Shown here in pieces: positions 11,652-22,804 of a DNA stretch of 49,327 bases (positions within the stretch are counted from its first letter, which is position 1; the number at the start of each line of letters is the position of its first letter). The DNA is from Phoronis australis (taxonomy: Eukaryota; Phoronida; Phoronidae): NCBI GenBank assembly GCA_002633005.1, contig NMRA01001117.1:1-49327 (forward strand), written 5' to 3'. Below the pieces are notes generated by a model. It was not told where the DNA came from, searched no databases, and was given only the letters and a program-made list of their open reading frames with translations. The translations under genes and the position numbers were made by a program.

Positions 11652-12640
11652 CTACGAGTCGAACTTGGTGATGGCGTTCAACCGACGAAAATCGATGCAG
11701 AATCGATTTGAACCGTCCTTCTTCTTCACTAAGACCACCGGAGAGTTATAGGGAGCATCAGATGGCTCTTTGACTCCACACTTTAACATGTTGTCAACTT
11801 CCTCCTGCACAACCGACCGTGTGGCATATGGCAGGAAATACGGCTTGACTCTCACCGGCTCTTCACTGATGGTCTCAATCTTGTGCTCAACCAGATGGGT
11901 CGTACCTGGTACTTCACTAAAGATGTCAGAGTACTCTTCAAGCAGACTTATCACCTCCCTTTGTTGGCTAGTAGTGAGCTCGTCTGATATCTTGACATCT
12001 TTGTACGTTTCTTTTTGTTTTGTCGATCCCAGCTCTAGTAGATGTTCATCATCGACAACACCAACTTCATTGTCCATTTCAGGCTGCAGTACAGCTATGG
12101 CCGCAATGTCAGAATTCTGATCTGCATCATCTTTACTTGCAGCCGCACTTTGGTCACGAGATATATAGAGTTTCAAGAGGTTGGCATGGTATGTCTTGGT
12201 ATTTCCACCAACCCTTACTCGATAATCCATTTTGTTGAGTACCTCGGTCACTTCATAGGGACTCCTCCACTGCAGTAGTAGCTTGTTACTGTCGGTTGGC
12301 AACAATATTAAGACTTGATCTCCTACTTTGAAGCGACGATCTCGTGTCTTTTTGTCATAATGGTGCTTGTATGCTTCACCAGCATTTCGTAAGTTTTCCC
12401 GCACCAGTTCACATGTCTCTTCCAGACGGTGTCGCAAGTCAAGGACATACTCATAAGTATTCCGTACGTCTAATGTTTCATTGCCAGTCCACAACTCTTT
12501 AAGCACCTGCATGGGCCCTCGCACGGTCCTACCATACAACAGTTCAAATGGCGAGAAACCTTTGCTCACTTGTGGTACATCTCGGTAAGCGAACAGTACT
12601 GCTGGTAAGTACCAGTCCCAGTCAATATACCATTAATACG
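11652..12640 (-). pseudogene. Gypsy pol: integrase C-terminus joined directly to RT N-terminus
   Basis: One uninterrupted frame carries the end of integrase and the start of RT. From about 12640 the frame gives WYLPAVLFAYRDVPQ and then SKGFSPFELLYGRTVRGP, the usual end of the gypsy integrase core region. Next comes a C-terminal SH3-like fold with FKVGDQVLILLP and YHANLLKLY. After about 90 acidic linker residues comes the RT entrance: LLEEYSDIFSEVPGTT, then YNSPVVLVKKKDGSNRFCID. No protease lies between. This frame is the direct proof of integrase-before-RT order. It ends in a TAG at 11649-11651, a position where a sense codon is expected because conserved RT sequence resumes right after it. 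Confidence 0.9.
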
Positions 12641-13135
12641 CTCACACAATCCATTGCATTTCGGATTGTACGGAGTGGTACACAGTTGCTTCATGGATAT
12701 CAACCGTGCAACTTCCTTCAGAACTTCTGAGGTAAACTGTGTCCCACAGTCACTAAGCACCTCTCGTGGAAAGCCAATTTTACAGAAGGTTTCAAATAGT
12801 GCTTCTGCAACCCGCTCAGCTTCTATTCTTGGTAGAGGGACTGCCTCTGGATATCGTGTGGCATAGTCTACGATGGTGAGAATGTACCGGTTGCCTCTGT
12901 CTGTGATCGGTGACACAGGACCAATCAAATCAACAGCGATACGCTGGAACGGTTCTTTCATAAGTGGCATCTCACCCAATGGCACTTTAGAGATCCTGCC
13001 CTTAGGAGTTGTTCGCTGGCAGATATCACACGATCTGCAGAAACGATTTATATCACTGCCAACTCCTGGCCAATAAAAGCTACTGGCTATTCTATCACTG
13101 GTCTTCTTCACACCTAGGTGCCCACCTACGATTGA
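12641..13135 (-). pseudogene. Gypsy pol: integrase zinc finger and catalytic core, cut by gap
   Basis: The open frame runs out of the N gap and continues to 12566. It has the HHCC zinc-finger end (GGHLGVKKT, FYWPG, then RSCDICQ) and the D,D,E core: AVDLIGPVSP (first Asp), LSDCGTQF (second Asp, where Arg usually follows; here Cys, consistent with a CpG transition) and CERINGI (Glu). Just after that glutamate, near 12650, the reading frame shifts. Eight or so residues expected between the Glu helix and the WYLPAVLF segment are absent, so a short deletion has broken the frame. The N-terminal part of integrase is lost in the gap. Confidence 0.88.
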
Positions 13136-13964
13136 NNNNNNNNNNNNNNNNNNNNNNNNNNNNNNNNNNNNNNNNNNNNNNNNNNNNNNNNNNNNNNNNN
13201 NNNNNNNNNNNNNNNNNNNNNNNNNNNNNNNNNNNNNNNNNNNNNNNNNNNNNNNNNNNNNNNNNNNNNNNNNNNNNNNNNNNNNNNNNNNNNNNNNNNN
13301 NNNNNNNNNNNNNNNNNNNNNNNNNNNNNNNNNNNNNNNNNNNNNNNNNNNNNNNNNNNNNNNNNNNNNNNNNNNNNNNNNNNNNNNNNNNNNNNNNNNN
13401 NNNNNNNNNNNNNNNNNNNNNNNNNNNNNNNNNNNNNNNNNNNNNNNNNNNNNNNNNNNNNNNNNNNNNNNNNNNNNNNNNNNNNNNNNNNNNNNNNNNN
13501 NNNNNNNNNNNNNNNNNNNNNNNNNNNNNNNNNNNNNNNNNNNNNNNNNNNNNNNNNNNNNNNNNNNNNNNNNNNNNNNNNNNNNNNNNNNNNNNNNNNN
13601 NNNNNNNNNNNNNNNNNNNNNNNNNNNNNNNNNNNNNNNNNNNNNNNNNNNNNNNNNNNNNNNNNNNNNNNNNNNNNNNNNNNNNNNNNNNNNNNNNNNN
13701 NNNNNNNNNNNNNNNNNNNNNNNNNNNNNNNNNNNNNNNNNNNNNNNNNNNNNNNNNNNNNNNNNNNNNNNNNNNNNNNNNNNNNNNNNNNNNNNNNNNN
13801 NNNNNNNNNNNNNNNNNNNNNNNNNNNNNNNNNNNNNNNNNNNNNNNNNNNNNNNNNNNNNNNNNNNNNNNNNNNNNNNNNNNNNNNNNNNNNNNNNNNN
13901 NNNNNNNNNNNNNNNNNNNNNNNNNNNNNNNNNNNNNNNNNNNNNNNNNNNNNNNNNNNNNNNN
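13136..13964. other. Assembly gap (829 N)
   Basis: A run of N lies inside the retrotransposon. It replaces the start of integrase, any protease and gag, the primer-binding site and the inner end of the 5' LTR. The length is probably an estimate: those parts together normally need more than 829 bases. Confidence 0.95.
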
Positions 13965-14520
13965 CAACACTTGCAGGCAATTTCTTCTACCCGCGAATCT
14001 TCTTGCTGGTCACAGTCTCTGGCTGATGACGCAACACTTCAGGTAGTATCTTACTACCCACAATGCAAGTGACAAGCTCTTAGTTAACTTCCGGTTCGTT
14101 AACCCTTGCCCTTGCCAAAATCCTTTCTAGAATCTTCCACGAGATGGCTCTGTCGTACAACTGCTTCTGTACACTGGAGCAAGTCTTTATGCTTCAACTA
14201 CTTTACCGCATCTGATTATCTTGCTGATTTCAGCCCATAATATAACATTCTACTTATTTAGTGATTGGCTAATAAAAAGCACATGATCATATTCACTCGT
14301 ATTATTGGCTGTTACAATTTGTTCTCAGAATATTCTAGAATCTCTAGAGTGCTTTGACCCCGGAACCCAAAGTTGTAAACACCATCTAAAAATAGATTTT
14401 TACGTTAAAATACATGTCAACAAGTCTGACCCCATGATTTAAAAGTACATATGTACAAATTTTGGGCAACTTAAAATGGATCTATTCTTACTAATTACTT
14501 AATCAATATTTATTCTGACA
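13965..14520 (-). repeat. 5' LTR of the gypsy element (right copy, truncated by gap)
   Basis: This matches 9946-10500 with about 97% identity by eye. The element-oriented start TGTCAGAATAAA is at 14520. The sequence beyond it (TTAAGCATCG) is host flank. The inner end is hidden in the N gap. Confidence 0.9.
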
Positions 14521-15250
14521 TTAAGCATCGTGGTCCATTCTGTGGTGACGAAAAGTCTTATCTGACTTGGAAGACATTGGCTATGGTTTACGTGGCGAAT
14601 GCAATTATCAGTGACAATATATGTTCTGTCATGTGATATGAGGAGTCCAGCCCGAAGGCGACTGAAGAACAGAGATGCTTGCATTAGTATAGGGAGCCTC
14701 ACCTAAAGCCATTAGTGGTGCTTGCCATTTACGCAATCTAAGAGGACCCCACATGAAGATGAATGAATATTGGACCTTGTGTAATAGTCGGAAAACTTTA
14801 CCAGAGTTAGACAAACATTGGCGAAAACTTACATTAATGTTGGTAGTTTTAAAAGAGCGGACCCTTTATAAATACAGCACACTTCGCTCTAATTGGCGGC
14901 CTTAATGCAGGGTTTTCAATAGAGGGCGCTGCTCTGTGGCAGCCTTCAAGCGGGCTGCCTACTTTAATATTGACGGATTAGCTCTTTTGTCATGTTCGGT
15001 CAGAGTCACTTATGTTATGCACCCGGAGAGCGGGGCCAATATATTAATATAAGAGGCCTCACCGGAAGGCGGCTTAGGTGCGAGGTCGTCTATTTTATGA
15101 CAGGGCGTCTCGCCGGAAGAGGCTGCCTTTCTCAATATAAGTATCTTCCTAAATATAGGTGCACCGCTTTTGGACCATGAGGCCACGTATATGAATACTG
15201 TTAGCCCCTCTTTTGAGGCCTCAAAATCATTTTCTTAACTATGTCATTTT
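14521..15250. repeat. Cluster of degenerate GGCCTCACCGGAAGGC motifs
   Basis: A short motif of the form CTCACCGGAAGGC, often preceded by an AT-rich TTAATATAAG stretch, recurs with changes at about 14648, 14696, 15041-15075 and 15103-15126. Related copies lie at 26930-27140. No protein frame is supported. It looks like an old, scattered minisatellite or a transposon remnant. Confidence 0.45.
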
Positions 15251-15299
15251 TGTAGGAATACAGGTAGATCATTTTAAATAATAAGTAGTTGTAAGTGTT

Positions 15300-15660
15300 T
15301 GTTCAAAATTAACGGAATGATGGACACCTACTACGTGAAACGAAATTTTAATCATCTGTAAAGTGAAGATTTAAGAAAATGATATTATTATAATATTAAT
15401 AGCAGACGAGTATTTAAAAGAGGTCTTGAAAATTCATTGTAGACGGATGCTCAAAAACAACGAAAAGTGGATAACAATTAGGTGAAACGAAATTTTAAAT
15501 ATCTCTAAAGTAAAAAATGATAATAAATAAAAACGAGTCTCTAAAGGTTTTGGATAATCAGGATACGATACTGTTGATGAAGAACAACTAATCATTAGAT
15601 ACCAACTACACAAAACGAAATTTAAAAATCTGTAAAGTGAAGATTTAAGAAAATGATAGC
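15300..15660. repeat. Degenerate tandem repeat, period about 130-147 bp
   Basis: The block GTGAAACGAAATTTTAA, followed by a CTGTAAAGTGAAG-like stretch, occurs at about 15335, 15482 and 15612; a weaker GCGAAATTTTAAGAAA copy is at 16185. The sequence before each block is also related. Three units are visible. Confidence 0.55.
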
Positions 15661-18173
15661 TACATTAGTCGATATTTTGTACTTCTTAATTCTTATATCG
15701 GTGCCCATTTTATGGTTAATTTGTTTGATAAAGACGCTAAAATTAACCTGTTTCGATATTTGTTGGCGGATTAGTCTAATCCCAACTGTATACATACTTT
15801 ATTTTCAAGGTCTAAGCGCTATTTGTAACGTAGGGCATTACGATAGAGATATTTTAAAATCATGTTGAAATTGAAGTACTGGTATCTGACATGTGTTAAA
15901 GTTTGCTTACAAAACACAAGAAAATAATGGAATAAACAAAACTCTCTATAATAAACAAACTCGCCACACAAGTAATTTTGGAATAAAACTTTTTGTAAAT
16001 TTCATAGGATTCGACTGTATCTCATCTACAACATAAAATATAAAACATAAAAAATAAAACAATAAAGGCACTGAGAATTCTACGTAGACGATACACAAAA
16101 TAAGACATAAAACAAAAAAAAAAAACAAGCGGATGTGAAAAAACGTTTTGAACATTGGAATGTTGACGTTTGATGTGGAGCAACGAAGCGAAATTTTAAG
16201 AAACTAATGTTACCACTAACTTGCAAACTCTTATCTTGTAATAGTAGACTCAGTAAAATATGTACTCATTTTGCAAATATCTGCAGCGTTCGAGGTTTAC
16301 ATAACCAACGCCATTAATTGACTATTTCTGGGTACCAAAGTTGAAGAGGTAACCTTTCAAACAGAATTATTAGATTGCAGACAATTGTAGCATTCACTTT
16401 CCCAATCACGTTTGAAAACACGTTACAATACGCCAGAACAGTTGTCCTTTACAGTTTTTTTCTTCCTGCTGACATGGATAACCAGTTGAATACCCCGATA
16501 CCCCTTAATGTTTTCGACAAATTAGGTCTCCTACTAGTGAGCAAGTTAGGAGACTGAGCAGTGTAAAGGAATGGTCGAAACATTGCTTGATTACGGGATT
16601 ATTTGTTGGAGTTGGAGGGGCTGAAGATATCAATGGCCTCTTCAATCGTCCATATTTTCGCAAAATGTACTAATAACAACGTGACTATGAACGTTTTATG
16701 TTTTAATCGCTGTCAGGCATAATTCGTTAAAAAGCTTACGGGGTATGAAGCTCCTAAAAGAGACACACCGTCTCTACTGAGGCCAGCAAGAGACGGTGGT
16801 CATTGTCTAATACACCGAATAATAGATATGTTATTGAGTTGTTGTGTTCATCAACTGTTTGACCATGTCCTTTCCGTGGGATCCCTTGTTGTTCGTCCGC
16901 GTGATGGTTTTCCGTTTTTCCCTCATATAAATGACCAGTAACACGTTTTTTTTTTCGCCAGGTCAAGTCTACGCATTTGCTGTTTCGTCTAACTAACACT
17001 AAAAAGTCCCTGAGGTACAGCCGGTGAACGTGCACTGCAGTTAATACATAATAGTGAAAGCCGTGTTCTCAAAACCTTGCACCATTATATCCGATTTGTT
17101 TCCAAAATAGATAGTTGAGAAATGACTGAACTCTGAATCAGCACAATCAAGACACAAGAGACCAACTGCCCAAGTGCAAGCAGCAAGTTAACCGATTTAC
17201 CCTCAGACCACTTTTAACTCGATTTTATACAGGTGCAACCGCACAGGCGTGTATGTCTGGCCCAGAGTAGATCCCTGATTCGGGGATTGATATGAGTTGA
17301 CATTTACAGCGGGTAGTTTGTAACAATTACATTGATTCAGGAATGGGATACTGTCTAAAATAGGAATTGTGAGCCACCATGTTTACGAAATCGCCATATT
17401 CCCACCAAAACTACATACATGTAAGTGAAGTACTTTTGCGCAAGATGGTATACTACACGTGACTAACATAGTACCCGCAATTGTTGGCTAACGCTGTAAA
17501 CAATGCAAACATAGAATAATCAATACTATATCTAATTCCGAGTTGCTAGTCGTCGTTGTGTTTTTGAAAGCAATTTTTCACGGACCACACCGGCGAAGTG
17601 GACACTCGACGAATTATGATGAATCTGATAAGGAGCAGGTTTCCAACAAAACTCGGAGACTCTGGAGGATTGCTTAAAGTGAACAGCTTCGGGTCCCTTG
17701 TTGGCCTTAGTTTTGTAATAATGATATAGTGTACGCCTCTCTACAAGCGGTTGTCTCCTATTAAGGCTTGGTGTGAAGTGAATATACAAGTGAAAATAAA
17801 TGTCAGGCATATGTAAAAAGATTTATAATAAACGCAAACAAATTTACCAATGCTGTATCACCAAATGTTTTGGGAGATTTTAATCTGTGTTTAGGTCTCG
17901 AGTTATACACGCTGACATGTGGTTAATTTCGATGTTTTTTATGGTGAATTACGTCAAAATCTGAAATTGATGTGCTAACTGGCGTTGCCGCGGAATGGCA
18001 GAAGACAAAGCATTCGATTCCTTTGGTTTCATAGCAACGTTGCCTAACAACTGGTCAGAGAGACAACTTAGCCTCATTTTCGCTCCGCCAATACGCACAA
18101 AGATAACTTGTGACGTTGGTCTATATTATCAACTCCTACTGATCTGTTTGTCACACACGCCACTGTTTTAAGC
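15661..18173. other. Intergenic DNA upstream of the receptor gene
   Basis: Only AT-rich chance frames are present. A 9-bp-stem hairpin (ACCGTCTCT / AGAGACGGT, loop 13) lies at about 16766-16798. The last several hundred bases must hold the receptor promoter and any 5' UTR, but no TATA box or initiator could be assigned with confidence. Confidence 0.45.
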
Positions 18174-21100
18174 ATGGTGAACACGTTTGGTCAATGTGCT
18201 GGCGTAAGGCTTGGAATCGTCTTTGTGGCTACCCTACTATATGTTGATGGAATTGCAAAAAGAGGTGAAATTTCTTACGGATACAACGAGAGTGACACCT
18301 TTTCAAAGAATACTTTGGAGTGGGTAGTTCACACATCTGTGCTTCACAAAATATATCTTGCTGTAGTAGATGTGCAGATAAAAAACTGTTCTCTGCAGCT
18401 AATACACAATGATGTGACATCCGATATCACACACAATGACATTGGAACTGTTTGGAAAGCAACTCGGGATGTTCGAATTTTACTACAAAGATCAAGTTCA
18501 CATGTGTCTGCAAAGTTCTTTGTTTCGTATTACATTGTGAAATCAAGTTCAAGAAACTCATCGATTTGTCACAACAACGTTAAATATGGTAAACTCTCGA
18601 TAACGAAAGACCTCCAGAATGACGATTACCCGATAAAGTGCAGTTGGAAAATTACTGCTAACGTCGGATATATAATAAAACTTCAAATTAATAAGTTTTT
18701 GGTTGCATCAACTCCGCCAAATTGTTCGTCCGATTACTTCGAAATTACTGATGCAAACAAACAAGTACTGCAACGTACTTGCGGGAGAAAACTTAACTGG
18801 CATGTGATTTCTGAGGGACCTCTACTCTTCGTTACTATTGTTTTGCATGGCAAACATTGGGAATTTGAATGCTCTTACGAGCAAATACTGCAACCAATGT
18901 ACACAAGAGGCGTGGGAAGACACCTGCTGTCGCTTGAAGAACCGGGAACACGAAATATGCTGATATATCGCAATATAACGTTTTCGTTTGCTGATTTTTC
19001 TCATATCACGCCGTATTTCTATACATGGTATCTTGAGGCACCACAAGGGTTCATCGTCTATACTAATTTCACAATTTTCAATTTCAGCAACAGTCATGCA
19101 AAACTTTACTTTTTCGAAGGACCTCTAGAACTACCTTTTCTACGCACAGGAACCCAGCCTTTCAGCAACGAGTCTGTAAACATTCGCTCTCACGTGTCCC
19201 ACACCTTCCATATGTTAATTTGCTTGCAGCTAGGAACTAGTTTAAACCCGAATACAACTGTTCAAATATCTTACTATGCCAGAGAACATTACATACCTAA
19301 TGTTTGCTCTCAGTATACATCTCTGTCAAGAAAACATGTAATTGTATCTGTCACTCCTTTTGTTTTTAAAATCGGCCCATTTGATTCTATGCGCGTGATT
19401 GGGCAGTGCATGTGGACGTTTAGGGCAAGTCACTTGAATCGGTACCTCAAGATAACATTCTTAGAAGTAGACTTACTTGACCACGATAACTGTGCATTCC
19501 AAGGTTTGTTTTTGTACGATGGTGAAAACACGTCAGCACCCTTAGTGGGGCCAATGTGTGGTAAATATCCAGCGTCTGTCAACAGCATTTCCAATCGAAT
19601 ATTGTCACGTTTTGTTACGTCCACTTCAGAACTCAAAATTGGATTTTTCACCCTTTCGTCTGGCAGGAAAGAGACAAAAGTTCTTGCTCATATCGTTGAA
19701 TTTGAGTGCAGAGGCTACACAATGAGAAACGCGACACTTATGATTAACCCTAATCAACGGTCGTGTATCACAATACAAAGAAATTCTTTGATTGCACAAG
19801 ACGCTAGCTACGTTGAATACGTCATTACTACAGCCCCAGTATCAGTTAACCTGATCAAAGTACACGACATACATGTGGAAAAAGACGCCTGCAACAAACC
19901 ATGTCTCGATTATATGTCTGTTTTAAGCTCGAAACCGTTTTGCCAGTATACCGGGCCTTTTCAATACATCATGAACGGCCCAACTAAACTAAATTCCATT
20001 ATCAGAGCTTTCTCACGTTGTGGATGGCCAGTCACCAATTTTGATATGACGCTGGACATTTTACCTGCATATGACGAAATTAACTGTGAAATATATCGGC
20101 CTTATCGACTTCGAACCTCAGATGCTTTCTTGTTTTCGGCATGCGGCTTATTGCAAGGACCCAGTGATGTTGAGCAGATTGAGTGGGTATTGTCGTACTT
20201 TGAATATGGAGATCCAAACTGTTACACAAAAAAGCTCAGCACCTCTTACTATAACTTGGTGGTGTATGATTTTTGCGAGGATAAAGTAAACAAAGGGCTC
20301 CGCATTTTGGAAGGAATGTATCAGGATTCATGCGCAAATGTCCAAAGCGGATGGCACAATAATATTAACGATCTATATAGTAACGTTTGTGAAAAAGTGA
20401 GTGACAAACACTTTCCCATCAAAACACTTTTTACTGATGGAATAACTATTCGCTATAGACCGACAATCAATACACAGCTGCGAGTTGATTACCAACTTAT
20501 TCCACAAAGCACCCAAGAAAAAGACTGGCGTAAATTATGCTTCCATGAAACTGATCTTTACTTTAATGGTAAATGTTACAGTATACTGCACAGGTCTATT
20601 CAAAAGTCAGCAACTTGGTACGAAGCAAGATCCAAGTGCATCAAAACTGGGGGTGATCTTCTATCCCTAGAAACACAAGAAGAACATGACTTTTTTATGA
20701 AAATGCTGAAGACCAAGTGGAAAAGATTGGTGTATTCGTTATCACCCTATGTTGCAATCTACTTAGGAATGGTACAAGAAGACAAGCTAACCAGAAGATG
20801 GAACAATGGTAACCCAGTAACATTTTCCAAGTGGTATAAACCAGGAAACGTTGCCAGACCGTATGTATGGAGCTCTAATGAAGGTTACAGAAACGACATG
20901 TTGCAGCTGATATCCGAAAAAATAACGCAACCAACGAAAAACATAGAGACAAAGTGTACTGTAATGGTGGTACAGAGTCCTTATATTGGGGACAGCTGGT
21001 TCTCATTTCCCTGCAGCTTTGGTTTAGATTATGCAACATTGATTTGTGAGGCCAAATCAAAGCATTGTCCAGATTGTGATGAGCCGAACCAGTTACACTT

Positions 21101-21652
21101 CAACTTCACCCAGCTTTCAGTGGCCAAATTGTGTTCATCAGGCTGGATTTACAACAGTCAAAAATGTTATCGAATGATAACAAGCCAAAATACAATTGAT
21201 AAAATCTTGAGTTTTACGTCGGCATTTCGTTTATGTCATAGTCTTGGTGGCGAACTTGCTACTTTGAATATTAATCAGACGTATGCAATAATGACTATCT
21301 GGATGTTTCGGCCTGAATATGGCTCTGTTTGGCTACGAAATATTTCTTCAACTGCATGTGAAGTTATTTTTGGAAACTATTGGAATGAAAGCGCTGAAAG
21401 TGAAGAGAAACCTATATACTGGTCAAAGCGTCAAGTAAAATGTAATGCTAAAAACCTCGGTAGCGTATTTCCGTTAAACGTAATGTGCGAAAAAAGTATC
21501 GACGATGAGCAGTCAAGCAGCTGTACAAAATCTCAATGGAAGTGCGATGACGGTACCTGTATAAGCCTTTTATGCAAGTGTAATGGTGTGAACGACTGCA
21601 CAACTGGTGAGGATGAGGCTTCATGTAACATCTGTGGACGCGAACAATTCAG
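18174..21652 (+). CDS. CUB/C-type-lectin/LDLa/LRR GPCR, exon 1 (extracellular part)
   Basis: This is the first coding exon of a 1,918-residue GRL101/relaxin-receptor-like GPCR; it encodes residues 1-1159 and two bases of codon 1160. The ATG has a good context (AGCATGG) and is followed by a signal peptide (hydrophobic VRLGIVFVATLLYVDGIA, cleavage about residue 29). A clear CUB domain lies at 132-235 (Cys132, 156, 184, 203; CSSDYFEI). A second CUB-like domain is at 378-512 (Cys378, 412, 440, 462), and two more cysteine-bearing, weaker CUB-like regions span about 531-630 and 638-775. C-type-lectin domain 1 is at 789-958 (FNGKCY, WYEARSKC, GGDLLSLET, LICE). C-type-lectin domain 2 is at 987-1105 (GWIYNSQKCY, GGELATL, VMCEK). 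LDLa 1 is Cys1117-Cys1151, and LDLa 2 starts at Cys1154. Many N-glycosylation sequons fit an ectodomain. The exon ends AG|GTAACA at 21652/21653; reading on hits a stop at once. Confidence 0.93.
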
Positions 21653-22755
21653 GTAACATAACAAAAAAATAACAAAGGGATGTTAATAAATAATAAACCT
21701 CCTGTTCGACACTTGCATCAAGTGCAAGATGCCAACATTAGCCAAACCTCAGCTCAAACACAATTGATGGTACATCGGAATTGTTTTCCTTGACTCTTGA
21801 AAAGAGATTTAAATCATAAAAAAGTCTAGTTATGAAAAAAAAATGGCCAGCGGGTGGGTTATCTTATATAAAGTTCTTCAACACACGTTAATAATGAAAA
21901 CGTGCACCTACGCACACAATACTATTGTTTTAAGCGCGACAAATCGAAATGTTATCGAGGGGCATTAATCTAATTCTAAGACGATTAACAATGCCTACAT
22001 CATAGTTTATATAACGAACTGAAAACATTCACAATATCAGCCATGCCTTAAATTAATATCAAGTGGAGAACACTGCCACAAATGTAACCTATGACATATT
22101 TGACCACAAAATAACAGACGATTGTCATGCATTCAGAAATAAACATTGGGGAATGACAAAATTAATTTCTAGTTCGGTCTCAACTATAAGTGTTAGACTG
22201 TCGCACTGGAATGCATAGGTTACTTGCTAGAGTTGGAAGTCCATGCCTAGAATTTTACACAGTAAAGTAGAAATGTGGTTCATGGAAAAGGTGTCGTTCG
22301 AACAGTCAACATGAGTCTGACATACTTGAGTGCACGTTTCTAATGAATCAAACAAAGCTGACAATTTGACCTTATTGTTATGAGGACAGACAGATTAATC
22401 AGATGTTCATCTAAAAACCGTGCGTTTAAGCGCCATAATATTCTAGTTTTTTGTTCATTAAAGAACCCCATATCTGTCCAATCGTCAACACATCATTTAC
22501 TTCATTGTTTGTCAGATGATAATGCTGAGGTCAGCTCAATAAAATATAATTTCATTCGAAACCACATATTCATGGAACCCGATGAAACGCATGGACACTC
22601 ATTTAATTAGTCTTAATGTACTTCAAATTAGAGTGTACAATGCTAAAACAGTTGTATGATATTTTATATTTGCATAACAGATTTTAGCTTGATAGTAACT
22701 TATGCCTGATTATCTATGACAGTTGCTCATTTTTTAATCCAGTATCATTATGCCA

Positions 22756-22804
<49 letters not shown>

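Larger units (their letters stand above)
9920..14520 (-). mobile_element. Ty3/gypsy LTR retrotransposon, Gmr1-like (integrase before RT)
   Basis: Two direct copies of a terminal repeat (9946-10500 and 13965-14520 visible) flank a minus-strand pol region. Reading on the minus strand, the order is integrase zinc finger and catalytic core, integrase C-terminus, reverse transcriptase, RNase H, purine tract, 3' LTR. Ordinary Ty3/gypsy elements place integrase last; integrase-first order in a gypsy-type pol is the hallmark of the Gmr1-like group. Gag, protease, primer-binding site and part of the 5' LTR fall in the N gap at 13136-13964. The LTRs differ at roughly 18 positions plus one 1-bp indel by eye (about 3%), and pol carries a short frame-breaking deletion and a nonsense codon, so this copy is an older inactive insertion. 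The outer edge of the left LTR and the target-site duplication were not resolved. Confidence 0.9.

Noticed and set aside
11012-12278. Several frames of 60-116 codons antisense or out of frame to pol
   Set aside because: They overlap the well-supported gypsy pol on the other strand or in another frame and have no family motifs.
13009-14046. Open frames of about 285-345 codons on both strands
   Set aside because: They consist almost wholly of unknown residues from the N gap and are not genes.
14521-14530. Target-site duplication of the gypsy element
   Set aside because: The bases right of the 5' LTR (TTAAG) could not be matched because the outer edge of the left LTR is not defined.
15653-15868. 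71-codon hydrophobic frame that might be a small membrane protein
   Set aside because: It begins in a tandem-repeat unit in AT-rich DNA, where Leu/Ile/Phe-rich frames arise by chance; no signal or family match.
18229-21060. Minus-strand and shifted frames of 60-90 codons within the receptor exon
   Set aside because: They are shadows of the long plus-strand coding exon.
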